Positions 14,719 to 27,082 of a stretch of 33,919 nucleotides of DNA are shown one piece after another. The position numbers and the translations under genes were made by a program. Source of the stretch: Clostridiales bacterium (GTDB lineage Bacteria; Bacillota; Clostridia; Christensenellales; Borkfalkiaceae); assembly GCA_022781715.1 (NCBI GenBank), contig JALETB010000101.1:1-33919 (forward strand), written 5' to 3'. Each line of letters opens with the position of its first letter. Position 1 is the first letter of the stretch. The notes beneath the pieces were generated by a model. It worked only from the letters and a program-made list of their open reading frames with translations, was not told where the DNA came from and made no database searches.

Positions 14719-16662
14719 ATGAGGCTCACGGGAAAAAGAATGAAAAACATAGCGATTGTATTCGCAGTCTTTCTCGCTTTGTGTTTTTCGGTTTTTGCCG
14801 GGCTGTCTTTCACGGAAGCGAAAGCGGACGGAGGAACGACCGGATCGGAATCTTATGCGGTTGCAAAAATGGATAAGTCGGGCAGAATCGATCTCGATAT
14901 GGTTATCGATAAAGACAGGTTACCCGCATATCTTGCAGACAACGAGAATTTTAACGCTTACGTTAACGCAAGCGTTAAAATTCTCGTCAACAATTCGGCG
15001 GATAACGACACCCTGACGGTGAAATACATAAAAGAAGAGGGAAATTCTTATCGCGTGGGAATTAAGTCGAGAAGGCTCAGCGCAAGGCTTACGAGCGCGT
15101 GGAACTGGTTCGCCTGGGATAAATTTTCGTCTTACGCGAGCAGCACGAGCGCGAACTTCCCGGAGATAGAGGATATCGCGGACGGATATCTCGTCAAATC
15201 GCTGATGAAGGTGAAAGGCTCGCTCCCGATAGGGCAATATAAATTATTGCAGAACAACAACGTAAGCATTCTTCCCACCGACGTTGCGACGGGTAAAACG
15301 ATTACGACGAAAGAATTCGCGACGATTGCCGAGAATTCTTCTTCAAAAGAGTATATGGGCATGTTCCGCCTTGCGGGCTTAGGTTTTCTGGACAAAATAA
15401 CGCTCGAACTGCCCGGCAAAGTCACTTACGTTTCTTCCGAGGGAGTTAAGGTCGTCGGCGATAACAAAATCGAAATAACTTCGTTCAGAACGCAGGCGAA
15501 CGTCGTCGGTTACGATTACGTCACGGACGAAAACGGACGGATAACTTACGGCGATGACGGGAAACCCGTTAAAATCGAAGATATCGGCAGAAAAGAAATC
15601 GACTATATGCTCGGCTACTTCGTTTACGAGGAAAGCCCGAACTATCTGCTCATCGGCTGCCTTGCGGGCGCGGGGGCGATTCTTATAGGACTTCTGATTT
15701 TCTCCATAGTCACGGGCAGAGCGAAAAGGTTCTTCCGCGGAGAAAAGTTCGCCAAAATCAAACGGCATAAAATGATTTATTTAATGCTCATCCCGAGCGC
15801 GATTCTCGTGATAACGTTCTGCTACGTGCCTATGTTCGGCGTGCTGATCGCCTTTAAGGACTTCACGCTGACGGACGGGTTCATCGGGAGCGAATGGGTG
15901 GGGCTTAAATACTTTAAACATATAGTACTCGGCGCGGACGAAAACGTTTTCCTCGTTTTCAGAAACACCATTTATATCGCGCTCATAAGAGTTGCCACAA
16001 ACTTCCCCGCGATTCTCATTTTCGCGCTTATGATCAACGAAGTTTCGTCGGGCAAAGCAAAATCGGTCATAAGGACGATATCGTACCTGCCGAACTTCAT
16101 TTCCTGGATCGCCGTAGGCGGTATGGCTCTTTCGATATTCTCGATGAACGGCGGACTTTTAAACAAAGTAATATCCGCGATAAAAGGCGAGGCGTTCGTT
16201 AAGGACTGGTATTCCGAAAATACAACGATCTGGTGGATATTCCTCGCGCTCTCGTCGATGTGGAAATCGCTCGGCTGGGGAACTATCATTTATATGTCCG
16301 CCCTCGGGTGCATAAATTCCGAACTTTATGACGCGTGCAGCATAGACGGCGGCGGCAGATTCCGGAAAATCATCACGGTCACGATTCCCGGAATAGCCAA
16401 CGTGATAATGTTGCAACTCATCATGGACGCGGGCAACCTTATCCGCGATAACTACGAACAGGTGCTTGCGCTGACTAACGGAAGCCAGTATCTGAACGAT
16501 TCAACTTACATAGTCGGCTCGATGGCTTATTCCGCCGTAATGGGCGGCTCGGGCTACGCGATGGCAACGGCGTTCGGACTGATTCAGGGCGCGATAGGGC
16601 TTGTGCTTGTTATCCTGACAAACGGAATAGCCAAGAAAACGGATAACGAAGGGGTGCTTTGA
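14719..16662 (+). CDS. Sugar ABC transporter permease (LplB/YteP type) with N-terminal extracytoplasmic domain
   Basis: 647 residues from the ATG at 14719, seven bases after GGGAG; an ATG 11 codons earlier lies within the leader hairpin and is not preferred. Residues 9-28 form a signal-like helix, 'IAIVFAVFLALCFSVFAGLS', ending AKA-D. Residues about 36-306 form a soluble, strand-rich domain that should lie outside the cell, followed by a membrane helix at about 308-331. The remainder (about 352-647) is a complete CUT1 permease. It starts 'KRHKMIYLMLIPSAILVITF', has 'YVPMFGVLIAFKDFTL', and carries the ATPase-contacting EAA loop 'YDACSIDGGGRFRKI' (about 536-550). Typical LplB permeases are ~300 residues without this leader region. 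The extra domain faintly resembles DUF3153/LppM-like lipid-anchored domains, but I cannot assign it. The gene is continuous with no sign of a frameshift. It pairs with the permease at 17452 and binding protein at 18516. Confidence 0.82.
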   Translation: MRLTGKRMKNIAIVFAVFLALCFSVFAGLSFTEAKADGGTTGSESYAVAKMDKSGRIDLDMVIDKDRLPAYLADNENFNAYVNASVKILVNNSADNDTLTVKYIKEEGNSYRVGIKSRRLSARLTSAWNWFAWDKFSSYASSTSANFPEIEDIADGYLVKSLMKVKGSLPIGQYKLLQNNNVSILPTDVATGKTITTKEFATIAENSSSKEYMGMFRLAGLGFLDKITLELPGKVTYVSSEGVKVVGDNKIEITSFRTQANVVGYDYVTDENGRITYGDDGKPVKIEDIGRKEIDYMLGYFVYEESPNYLLIGCLAGAGAILIGLLIFSIVTGRAKRFFRGEKFAKIKRHKMIYLMLIPSAILVITFCYVPMFGVLIAFKDFTLTDGFIGSEWVGLKYFKHIVLGADENVFLVFRNTIYIALIRVATNFPAILIFALMINEVSSGKAKSVIRTISYLPNFISWIAVGGMALSIFSMNGGLLNKVISAIKGEAFVKDWYSENTTIWWIFLALSSMWKSLGWGTIIYMSALGCINSELYDACSIDGGGRFRKIITVTIPGIANVIMLQLIMDAGNLIRDNYEQVLALTNGSQYLNDSTYIVGSMAYSAVMGGSGYAMATAFGLIQGAIGLVLVILTNGIAKKTDNEGVL

Positions 16663-16666
16663 TACT

Positions 16667-17455
16667 ATGAAAAGAGATTTTGCGCTCGACCGCCCCTTAG
16701 GGCAGAAACCTTACGGCGGCGGAAGTTGCGCGATTTTCAGAAAAGTTGCCTGCATCGGCGATTCGCTCGCTTCGGGCGAACTGGAAATCGTGAGAGAAGA
16801 AGAAAGACATTATCTCGACCTTTACGATTATTCCTGGGGACAATTCCTCGGGAGAATGACAGGTGCGAAAGTTTATAATTTCTCGCGCGGAGGAATGTCC
16901 GCTTCGGAATACATGGGCGGCTGGGCTGAAGAGAACGGCTGCTTCGACGAAGAGAAGAAATGTCAGGCTTACATAATCGCGCTCGGCGTCAACGACCTGC
17001 TCAATATGGGGCAGGAAGTAGGCGGCGTTGCGGATATCGGCGGCGATAAAAAAACTTTCGCGAGGTATTATTCCGAAATCGTGCTGAGATACAAAAAAAT
17101 CGAGCCGAACGCAAAATTTTTCTTCGTTAGCATGCCGCGGCAGGAAATCGACGATGCGGGCAGAACGGAGAAAAAAGAACAACTCGTAAGGTTTCTCTAT
17201 GAACTGAGCGAAACGCTCCCGAATTGTTACGTTCTCGATTTTTATAAACACGCGCCCGTATACGATGCGGAATTCGTAAGAAAATATTATTACAACGGGC
17301 ATATGAATGCATCCGGTTACAGGCTGACCGCGGAATATATCGTTTCGGGCATTCATTCGATCGTGGAGGCGTTCCCCGAGGAATTCGAAGACGTTCCGCT
17401 TATAGGAACGGAGCATCATTATCTTGTGGAAAATTGCGAAGGAGGGAAAAGATGA
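16667..17455 (+). CDS. SGNH/GDSL hydrolase-like protein (probable carbohydrate esterase)
   Basis: 262 residues with no signal peptide. The SGNH blocks are visible: 'ACIGDSLASGE' (nucleophile Ser33), 'NFSRGGMSASEYMGG' (oxyanion Gly near 76) and 'IALGVNDLLN' (Asn109). The C-terminal 'YYYNGHMNASGYRLTAEYI' holds the likely catalytic His212. The Asp normally three residues before that His is a Tyr here, so the enzyme may use a Ser-His dyad or another acid. Relatives deacetylate polysaccharides or oligosaccharides. The gene starts 4 bases after the first permease stop and overlaps the second permease start by 4 bases (ATGA). It is therefore embedded inside the transporter operon. A cytosolic deacetylase acting on imported acetylated oligosaccharides is the simplest reading. 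Confidence 0.8.
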   Translation: MKRDFALDRPLGQKPYGGGSCAIFRKVACIGDSLASGELEIVREEERHYLDLYDYSWGQFLGRMTGAKVYNFSRGGMSASEYMGGWAEENGCFDEEKKCQAYIIALGVNDLLNMGQEVGGVADIGGDKKTFARYYSEIVLRYKKIEPNAKFFFVSMPRQEIDDAGRTEKKEQLVRFLYELSETLPNCYVLDFYKHAPVYDAEFVRKYYYNGHMNASGYRLTAEYIVSGIHSIVEAFPEEFEDVPLIGTEHHYLVENCEGGKR

Positions 17456-18333
17456 AGAAATACAAGAGCGACAGAGCGTTCGATATCGTCAACGGACTGA
17501 TCATCGCGCTTTTATGCGTAACTTTCATTCTGCCTTTCTGGATGATGATCATCAGTTCGTTCACCGAGGAGATATCTCTCAGAGTGAACGGATATAAACT
17601 TTTCCCGTCGGCGTTTTCCGCGGCGGGTTACGAGTATATTTTCTCGTCGCCCGATTACAACATTTTAAGGGCGATAATCAACTCGGTGATAATTTCCGTT
17701 TCGGGAACGGTTCTTTCCGTTGCGGTTTCGCTCATCACCGCTTACGCGCTCAGCAAAAAGTACGTGGTCGGCATCAAGGGAATCAACGTGTTTTATATAA
17801 TCACGATGTTCTTCGCCGGCGGAACCATTCCGCTTTACCTCGTTATCAGGGGCATCGGGCTTTACGACACGATCTGGGCGCTTATCATTCCGAGCATGTT
17901 CAGCCTTTATCATATCATTCTGGTGAGAAGTTATTTTTATTCGCTTCCCGCCGCGCTCGAAGAAGCGGCGATGATCGACGGCGCGAACGATTTTAAAATT
18001 CTCGTGAGCGTGTTCCTGCCGATATCCGTGCCGATGGTGCTTACGATAGCGTTTTTCATGTTCGTGGACAGATGGAACAGTTGGATGGACGCGCTTTTAT
18101 ACCTCGGGCAGAGCGAAAAGAGCAAATCTTTGCGCCCGTTGCAGTTCGTGCTTAAACAAATTCTCGAAAACTCCGAAAATTCCGGCGGGTTGGACGGTTC
18201 TGCCGCCATCACCCCCGTTCTTTCCGCAAAATCGGCGGCGGTTGTCATAGCGATCGCGCCGTTGCTCGCGATATTCCCGATTATCCAGAGATATTTCGTG
18301 AACGGAATCACGATAGGGGCGGTTAAAGGATGA
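17452..18333 (+). CDS. Carbohydrate ABC transporter permease (LplC/YtcP type)
   Basis: 293 residues from the ATG at 17452 (MKKYKSDRAFDIVNGLIIAL), with GGAGGG six bases upstream; the start overlaps the SGNH stop codon. It has six predicted membrane helices. The first is near 18-38, then comes 'SVIISVSGTVLSVAVSLITA'. The EAA motif is 'LEEAAMIDGANDFKILVSVF', which contacts the nucleotide-binding subunit, and the last helix lies before 'QRYFVNGITIGAVKG', a typical CUT1 C-terminus. It should form the transport channel as a heterodimer with the permease at 14719. No ATPase gene is in the window. A shared MsmX-type ATPase encoded elsewhere is usual for this transporter class. Confidence 0.93.
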   Translation: MKKYKSDRAFDIVNGLIIALLCVTFILPFWMMIISSFTEEISLRVNGYKLFPSAFSAAGYEYIFSSPDYNILRAIINSVIISVSGTVLSVAVSLITAYALSKKYVVGIKGINVFYIITMFFAGGTIPLYLVIRGIGLYDTIWALIIPSMFSLYHIILVRSYFYSLPAALEEAAMIDGANDFKILVSVFLPISVPMVLTIAFFMFVDRWNSWMDALLYLGQSEKSKSLRPLQFVLKQILENSENSGGLDGSAAITPVLSAKSAAVVIAIAPLLAIFPIIQRYFVNGITIGAVKG

Positions 18334-18473
18334 AATCGACGAGGAAAGCGGCTAAGCGAGCGAAAATTCGTCTAAGCAGAGCGGCGGAAACAATAACGGA
18401 AAAGGTTGCGGAGCGAACGCGAACGGAGGCGGAATTCCGCTTTTGCTTGCGGCATTTGCGACGTTTTGCATAA
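18330..18473 (+). CDS. Possible small basic ORF (uncertain)
   Basis: An ATG overlapping the permease stop (ATGA) opens a 47-residue frame beginning MKSTRKAAKRAKIRLSRAAE and ending in RHLRRFA. It is rich in Arg and Lys, and AAAGG precedes the start. The overlap and site would allow coupled translation. However the composition is that of random GC-rich DNA and no family is recognised, so it may be non-coding leader for the binding-protein gene. Confidence 0.2.
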   Translation: MKSTRKAAKRAKIRLSRAAETITEKVAERTRTEAEFRFCLRHLRRFA

Positions 18474-18515
18474 AAACAAAAAAAATAAAAAAACAGTAAA
18501 CAAGGAGAGGAAAAA
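18334..18515 (+). promoter_or_regulatory. Intergenic leader before the solute-binding protein gene
   Basis: These 182 bases separate the permease and binding-protein genes, much more than elsewhere in the operon. They contain the palindrome GCGGAATTCCGC followed by TTTTGC, and an A-rich stretch before AAGGAGAGG. In such operons a stem here often protects the 3' mRNA so that the binding protein is made in excess. I see no convincing promoter. Confidence 0.35.
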
Positions 18516-20210
18516 ATGAAAGCACTCAAAAAAATCCTTTGCGCCGTCACGGCAATGATCATGGCGATCAGTTTCGCGTCATGCGGGAAAACAGGCTCTT
18601 CCACGGGCGGGGACAATTCTCAGTCGGTGGAGAGCAACTCCGGTTCGGGAACGAAATACGATCCCGCAACCCGCCCCGCAGGGAAGAAAATAGTCATTTA
18701 TTGCGGCGGTTCTTCCGAATACAGCGTGGTTAAAGGCTCCGAAGAAGCCGTTGTTAAAAAAGCGGTTGAAGACGCTTATTACGCCGACACCGGCATCTCG
18801 CTCAATTTCGAGGTTCAGTATCTCGGAACGAACATGCAGAGCGTTCTCGCGAACAGCCTTGTGGCGAACGATCAGGTAGACATCGTCATATCTCACACCA
18901 GATTTGATTCCGGTATCGACGATTATGCGATCGGTCAGGGCATCTACTATGACCTTGCGAGGACCATCAGCCGTTACGGAAACAACATTACCGATAAGAC
19001 CGATCTCAACACGATGACCACGTTCAACGAAGAGGTAATCGGTATTCCTTCTTACGTCAACCCTTATAAGCACGGAATTCTCGTGAGAAAAGACTATATG
19101 AGAGCCGTGGGTTACACCGACGACGCCGCCGAAGCGCAGGAAAAAGGACTTACCCTTTTGACCACAATCGAGCAGTTCGAGGATATGTGCAAAAAGATGA
19201 AATCCAAAACCGTTACGAAGCAGGACGAAGATTCGGCTTATTCCGTGAGCGGCGCGATCTGGGATATCGAAAAGGTGTTCACGGGCGCGTTCTCAAACGC
19301 GGGTTATTTCTTCTACGGCGAAACGACGAACGAAAAGGGCGAAACGATAATCGCTCCCGGTTTTGCTCAGGAGGGATTCAAAGACCTTCTTCAGATGGAA
19401 TACAGATGGGTTAACGACGCGAAGATTCTCCCGAGCGACGCGAACACACAGTCTCTCGAGGCATCGGAAGGTCAGTTCGTTGCCGGTCTTACGGGCGTGT
19501 TCATGACCGACCCCACCGTCACTCATCTCATCAAAGTGGCAAGAAAAACCAAAGCGCAGAACCCCGAAGCGGAATTCACCGTTTTAGGACCTCTCGCGCA
19601 GGCAAAATCTCCCGAAAAAAAAGGGTTTATGCGTCTTTCCACCGGTTATAAGGCTGCGGTCGTCATGAAAGACTCTCAGAATGCGGAAGATATCGTGAAG
19701 TATGTGAACTGGATGTATTCCGACGTCAGGAATTACAACCTCTGCATGTACGGCGTTGAAGGTTCGCACTGGGTGAACAACGGCGACGGAACGTATTCTT
19801 ACCCCGAGGGCAAAGAATCGTATCTCACGAGAGCGCCTTATTCGGGAATCTTAGCGCTCGTTGAAAACCAGAATATGTCTGACCTTGTTTACAGCGGATA
19901 TACCGAACAGGAAAGAGGCTGGCTCACCGCGGCGAGAAACAAAGATCTTTACGTTAAAAACGATATCATCGATTACATTCTCCCGAGAAACGAAGGTATG
20001 TCGCAAAAGCATTCCACCGCGCTCAACACTTACTGGAACGGCGTTGCCGCTTCCGCGTGGTCGGGCAACTCGGATCCGTCCAGGAAGAGTACGGATAATC
20101 CGAATATCACCAACGCGGAATTTTTCAGATGGAATTACCTTCAAGACGACGCGGAATATCTTGAATTTGTGACGAGCCAATACAAACTAATGAAGCAGAT
20201 GAGAGGTTAA
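18516..20210 (+). CDS. Extracellular solute-binding lipoprotein of the sugar ABC transporter
   Basis: 564 residues starting after AAGGAGAGG. Residues 1-22 are a lipoprotein signal peptide with lipobox FASC and Cys23. A Ser/Gly-rich linker follows. The mature part starts 'GKKIVIYCGGSSEYSVVKGS' and shows the two-lobed periplasmic-binding layout of the LipO/family 1 group. It is about 100 residues longer than simple maltose-type binding proteins, as is common for partners of LplB/YtcP permeases. Aromatic residues likely to stack on sugar rings are frequent ('TYSYPEGKESYLTRAPYSG', 'WNGVAASAW'). It should capture an oligosaccharide outside the cell and deliver it to the two permeases. The ligand is unknown. 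Confidence 0.9.
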   Translation: MKALKKILCAVTAMIMAISFASCGKTGSSTGGDNSQSVESNSGSGTKYDPATRPAGKKIVIYCGGSSEYSVVKGSEEAVVKKAVEDAYYADTGISLNFEVQYLGTNMQSVLANSLVANDQVDIVISHTRFDSGIDDYAIGQGIYYDLARTISRYGNNITDKTDLNTMTTFNEEVIGIPSYVNPYKHGILVRKDYMRAVGYTDDAAEAQEKGLTLLTTIEQFEDMCKKMKSKTVTKQDEDSAYSVSGAIWDIEKVFTGAFSNAGYFFYGETTNEKGETIIAPGFAQEGFKDLLQMEYRWVNDAKILPSDANTQSLEASEGQFVAGLTGVFMTDPTVTHLIKVARKTKAQNPEAEFTVLGPLAQAKSPEKKGFMRLSTGYKAAVVMKDSQNAEDIVKYVNWMYSDVRNYNLCMYGVEGSHWVNNGDGTYSYPEGKESYLTRAPYSGILALVENQNMSDLVYSGYTEQERGWLTAARNKDLYVKNDIIDYILPRNEGMSQKHSTALNTYWNGVAASAWSGNSDPSRKSTDNPNITNAEFFRWNYLQDDAEYLEFVTSQYKLMKQMRG

Positions 20211-20235
20211 CCCCTCCCGGCAGAGGAAAATCACT

Positions 20236-20688
20236 ATGTGGATTACGGTAATTGCGATCCTGATATATCTCGAAATCCTGCAAACCGGCTTGTTTTTTAT
20301 GTTGAAAGGGTCGGCGGAAACCCCGGGATTATCGATCTTTATCCCCGTTTACGGGCTGAAACACATCACCCGGACGGGCAAAATAAAAATACTGAGCGTT
20401 CCCGTGGAAAAGCCGTTCGGCTTTTTCACGGAACTCCTCGTCATCGCGCTTCTTTGCGCTCTTTACTGGAAGTGGGGCGTGGATAATCTTTCGCTCAAAG
20501 CCTACACCTGGCTCGGGCAGATCATGGTTCTTCCCATCGCCATCTGCCTCGGATTGTGTTATCTTGCCGTGGTGAAGTCGGCGATAAACGTCTGCGGAAG
20601 TTTTTCCGGCGGGAAAAAAGCCGTGTGTATCGCCCTGTCCTTCCTTATTCTTCCCGTGCCGTTCATTTATATGGCTAAATCTAAATAA
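20236..20688 (+). CDS. Small multi-pass membrane protein of unknown function
   Basis: 150 residues starting after GAGGAAAA. It has about four membrane helices: residues 3-22 ('ITVIAILIYLEILQTGLFFM'), about 63-80, about 92-115, and 130-146. Between the first two lies 'GLSIFIPVYGLKHITRTGKI', a pattern seen in small uncharacterised membrane proteins of the DUF5684 kind (weak resemblance). There is no transporter or enzyme motif. It is placed 25 bases after the binding-protein gene and 16 bases before a beta-helix lipoprotein gene, so it belongs to the operon. It could be an accessory to the transporter or to lipoprotein export, but nothing in the sequence proves this. Confidence 0.75.
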   Translation: MWITVIAILIYLEILQTGLFFMLKGSAETPGLSIFIPVYGLKHITRTGKIKILSVPVEKPFGFFTELLVIALLCALYWKWGVDNLSLKAYTWLGQIMVLPIAICLGLCYLAVVKSAINVCGSFSGGKKAVCIALSFLILPVPFIYMAKSK

Positions 20689-20704
20689 TTTATCGGAGGA
20701 AATG

Positions 20705-22606
20705 ATGAAAAAGTTATTATATTGGTTAATGGCGGTCGTGCTGGCGGCGTCCTCGTTGGCGTGCTTAGCCTCCTGCGGCGGCGGAACTTCAACGTCTGAC
20801 AAAGAACCGAACCCGGGAACGTCCGAAAGCGTTTCGGAAGAACCGGGCAGCGATTCTTCAACTTCGTCGGGAGACGACAACGTGACTTATGTCGACGTTC
20901 CGTCCGCTCCCGTTTACGAAACGATCGATTACGGCGACTACACGACTTATTATTTCGACAGCGTATCCGGCAGCGACGAAAACGACGGAACGAGCGAAAT
21001 TACGCCTAAAAAGACTCTCGGCGAGGCGGAAAAAATCGTCCGCGGCGCAGCGGCGGGTTTGAGAATCCTTTTCAAAGGCGGCTCTGTGTTCGAAGGGCGT
21101 TTAACGCTTGAAAACTTCGCTTCGACTAAGGAAAAACCGCTTTACGTCGGCAGTTACGATGCCGGGCGCGCGATCATAAGCGCGGACGCGGGCGCGGCTG
21201 TCAACCTTCTCGGCGACAATGCGAGAATTTTCGACCTTGAAATTAAAAACTCAAAAGGTTCGCAGGGCATACGCGTCGAAGCGGCGAAGAACGGCGTTTC
21301 CGAAAACATCGTCGTGGAGAACTGTTACGTACACGAAGTGGGCTGGAACTGGGAATACGATTTCGACGTTAAAGCCTTTGCAAACGGCGAGGGCAACACG
21401 AAGAACGAGGTGGACGTGAAAAAGGTCTGCCCCGATAAAAGTTACCATTATGCGACGTGCGGAATTTATTTCGTTGCGCCCAAAGGCGACAGTCAGAATT
21501 ACAGAATGTTCAGAAACGTCTGGGTTATGAACAACAAAATCACCGAAACGGGCAGAGCGGGCATTATATTCGACAGCAGTTGGCAGTCGGGTAACGGCTG
21601 CGCCTGGGGCGGCGTGAATAAATACAGAAATATGGACGACGGCTGGTATCCGCCCGAATTTGTCGTGATAAGCGGCAACGACATTTCTTATGTCGGCGGC
21701 GACGGAATAGTCCCCATCGGCGTTCAGGATTGCTGGATAGAGCATAACACCGTTATTCATTCGGCTATTTTAGGCAGAGCGGGCAACGCCTGCGCGGCTA
21801 TCTGGCCGGTCAACGCGAGAAGAGTTTACATTCAGTATAACGAAGCGGGATATACTCATCTCGATAACGGCTGCACGGACGGCGAGGGCTTCGATATAGA
21901 TATCGGCTGCTCGGAAATTTATTTCCAATATAACTACTCGCACGATAACGCCGGCGGCGGCTTGCTTCTTTGCAACATTCATTCGCAGATGCCTTTATAC
22001 GACGAAAACGGTCACCCCGTGATTAACGAAGAAACGGGCAAACAGGAAACCTTCGACGACAGAGGTTACTGGGATAAAGTTTACATCCGCAACAACGTTT
22101 TCGCCAACAACGGAGCAAGCGGTTCGAACGCCGCGTTCCTCGTTGTTTCGAGCGATTGTCATAACGCCGTTTGCGAAAATAACATAGTCGTGATGAAAAA
22201 GGGTATGTTCTCTCAGAATCTCATCACCACGGCGGACTGGGGAAAAAGCGGCAAACAACAGGGCTTCGTTTTCAGAAACAACATTTTTTACAGCATAGGC
22301 GAACAATATTCGACAATCGATATGTCTTATTCCGAGAATTACGTTTTCGAAAATAACCTTTACTGGAATTTCCCCGATTCCTTCTTCGACGAATGGAACG
22401 GAATCACGGACGCCTCCGCGATTCTCGACATAGACCCGGGCATCACGCTCCCCAAAGACAGAAACGGTTTTTCGGTCGCTTCTTCGTTTAGGCCGACCAA
22501 TGCGGAAGTGTTTTCAAAGGGCAAAAAACTCCTTTCGCTCAACCGTCTCGATTTTGCGGGCGCGTCTGCCGAAGGGAAGAGATATCTCGGCGCGTTCTGC
22601 GCCTGA
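20705..22606 (+). CDS. Right-handed parallel beta-helix lipoprotein (paralogue 1, surface)
   Basis: 633 residues from the second of two adjacent ATGs, chosen because GGAGG is five bases away (only two from the first). It has a lipoprotein signal peptide with lipobox LASC and Cys24, then a Ser/Thr/Glu-rich linker to about residue 60. The module begins 'TTYYFDSVSGSDENDGTSEI', the usual start of beta-helix glycan-active proteins. Repeated 'V..N.I..' coils follow. Conserved acidic motifs shared with its two paralogues are 'GGDGIVPIG' (Asp333) and 'DGEGFDID' (Asp392, Glu394, Asp397, Asp399), then 'YNYSHDNAGGGLLLCN'. The fold includes polysaccharide lyases and glycosidases such as GH120 and GH141. 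The exact family and reaction cannot be assigned. It probably cleaves the target polysaccharide at the cell surface. Confidence 0.82.
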   Translation: MKKLLYWLMAVVLAASSLACLASCGGGTSTSDKEPNPGTSESVSEEPGSDSSTSSGDDNVTYVDVPSAPVYETIDYGDYTTYYFDSVSGSDENDGTSEITPKKTLGEAEKIVRGAAAGLRILFKGGSVFEGRLTLENFASTKEKPLYVGSYDAGRAIISADAGAAVNLLGDNARIFDLEIKNSKGSQGIRVEAAKNGVSENIVVENCYVHEVGWNWEYDFDVKAFANGEGNTKNEVDVKKVCPDKSYHYATCGIYFVAPKGDSQNYRMFRNVWVMNNKITETGRAGIIFDSSWQSGNGCAWGGVNKYRNMDDGWYPPEFVVISGNDISYVGGDGIVPIGVQDCWIEHNTVIHSAILGRAGNACAAIWPVNARRVYIQYNEAGYTHLDNGCTDGEGFDIDIGCSEIYFQYNYSHDNAGGGLLLCNIHSQMPLYDENGHPVINEETGKQETFDDRGYWDKVYIRNNVFANNGASGSNAAFLVVSSDCHNAVCENNIVVMKKGMFSQNLITTADWGKSGKQQGFVFRNNIFYSIGEQYSTIDMSYSENYVFENNLYWNFPDSFFDEWNGITDASAILDIDPGITLPKDRNGFSVASSFRPTNAEVFSKGKKLLSLNRLDFAGASAEGKRYLGAFCA

Positions 22607-22617
22607 AAAGGAGAGGT

Positions 22618-27071
<4,454 letters not shown>

Positions 27072-27082
27072 TAAGGAATGTA

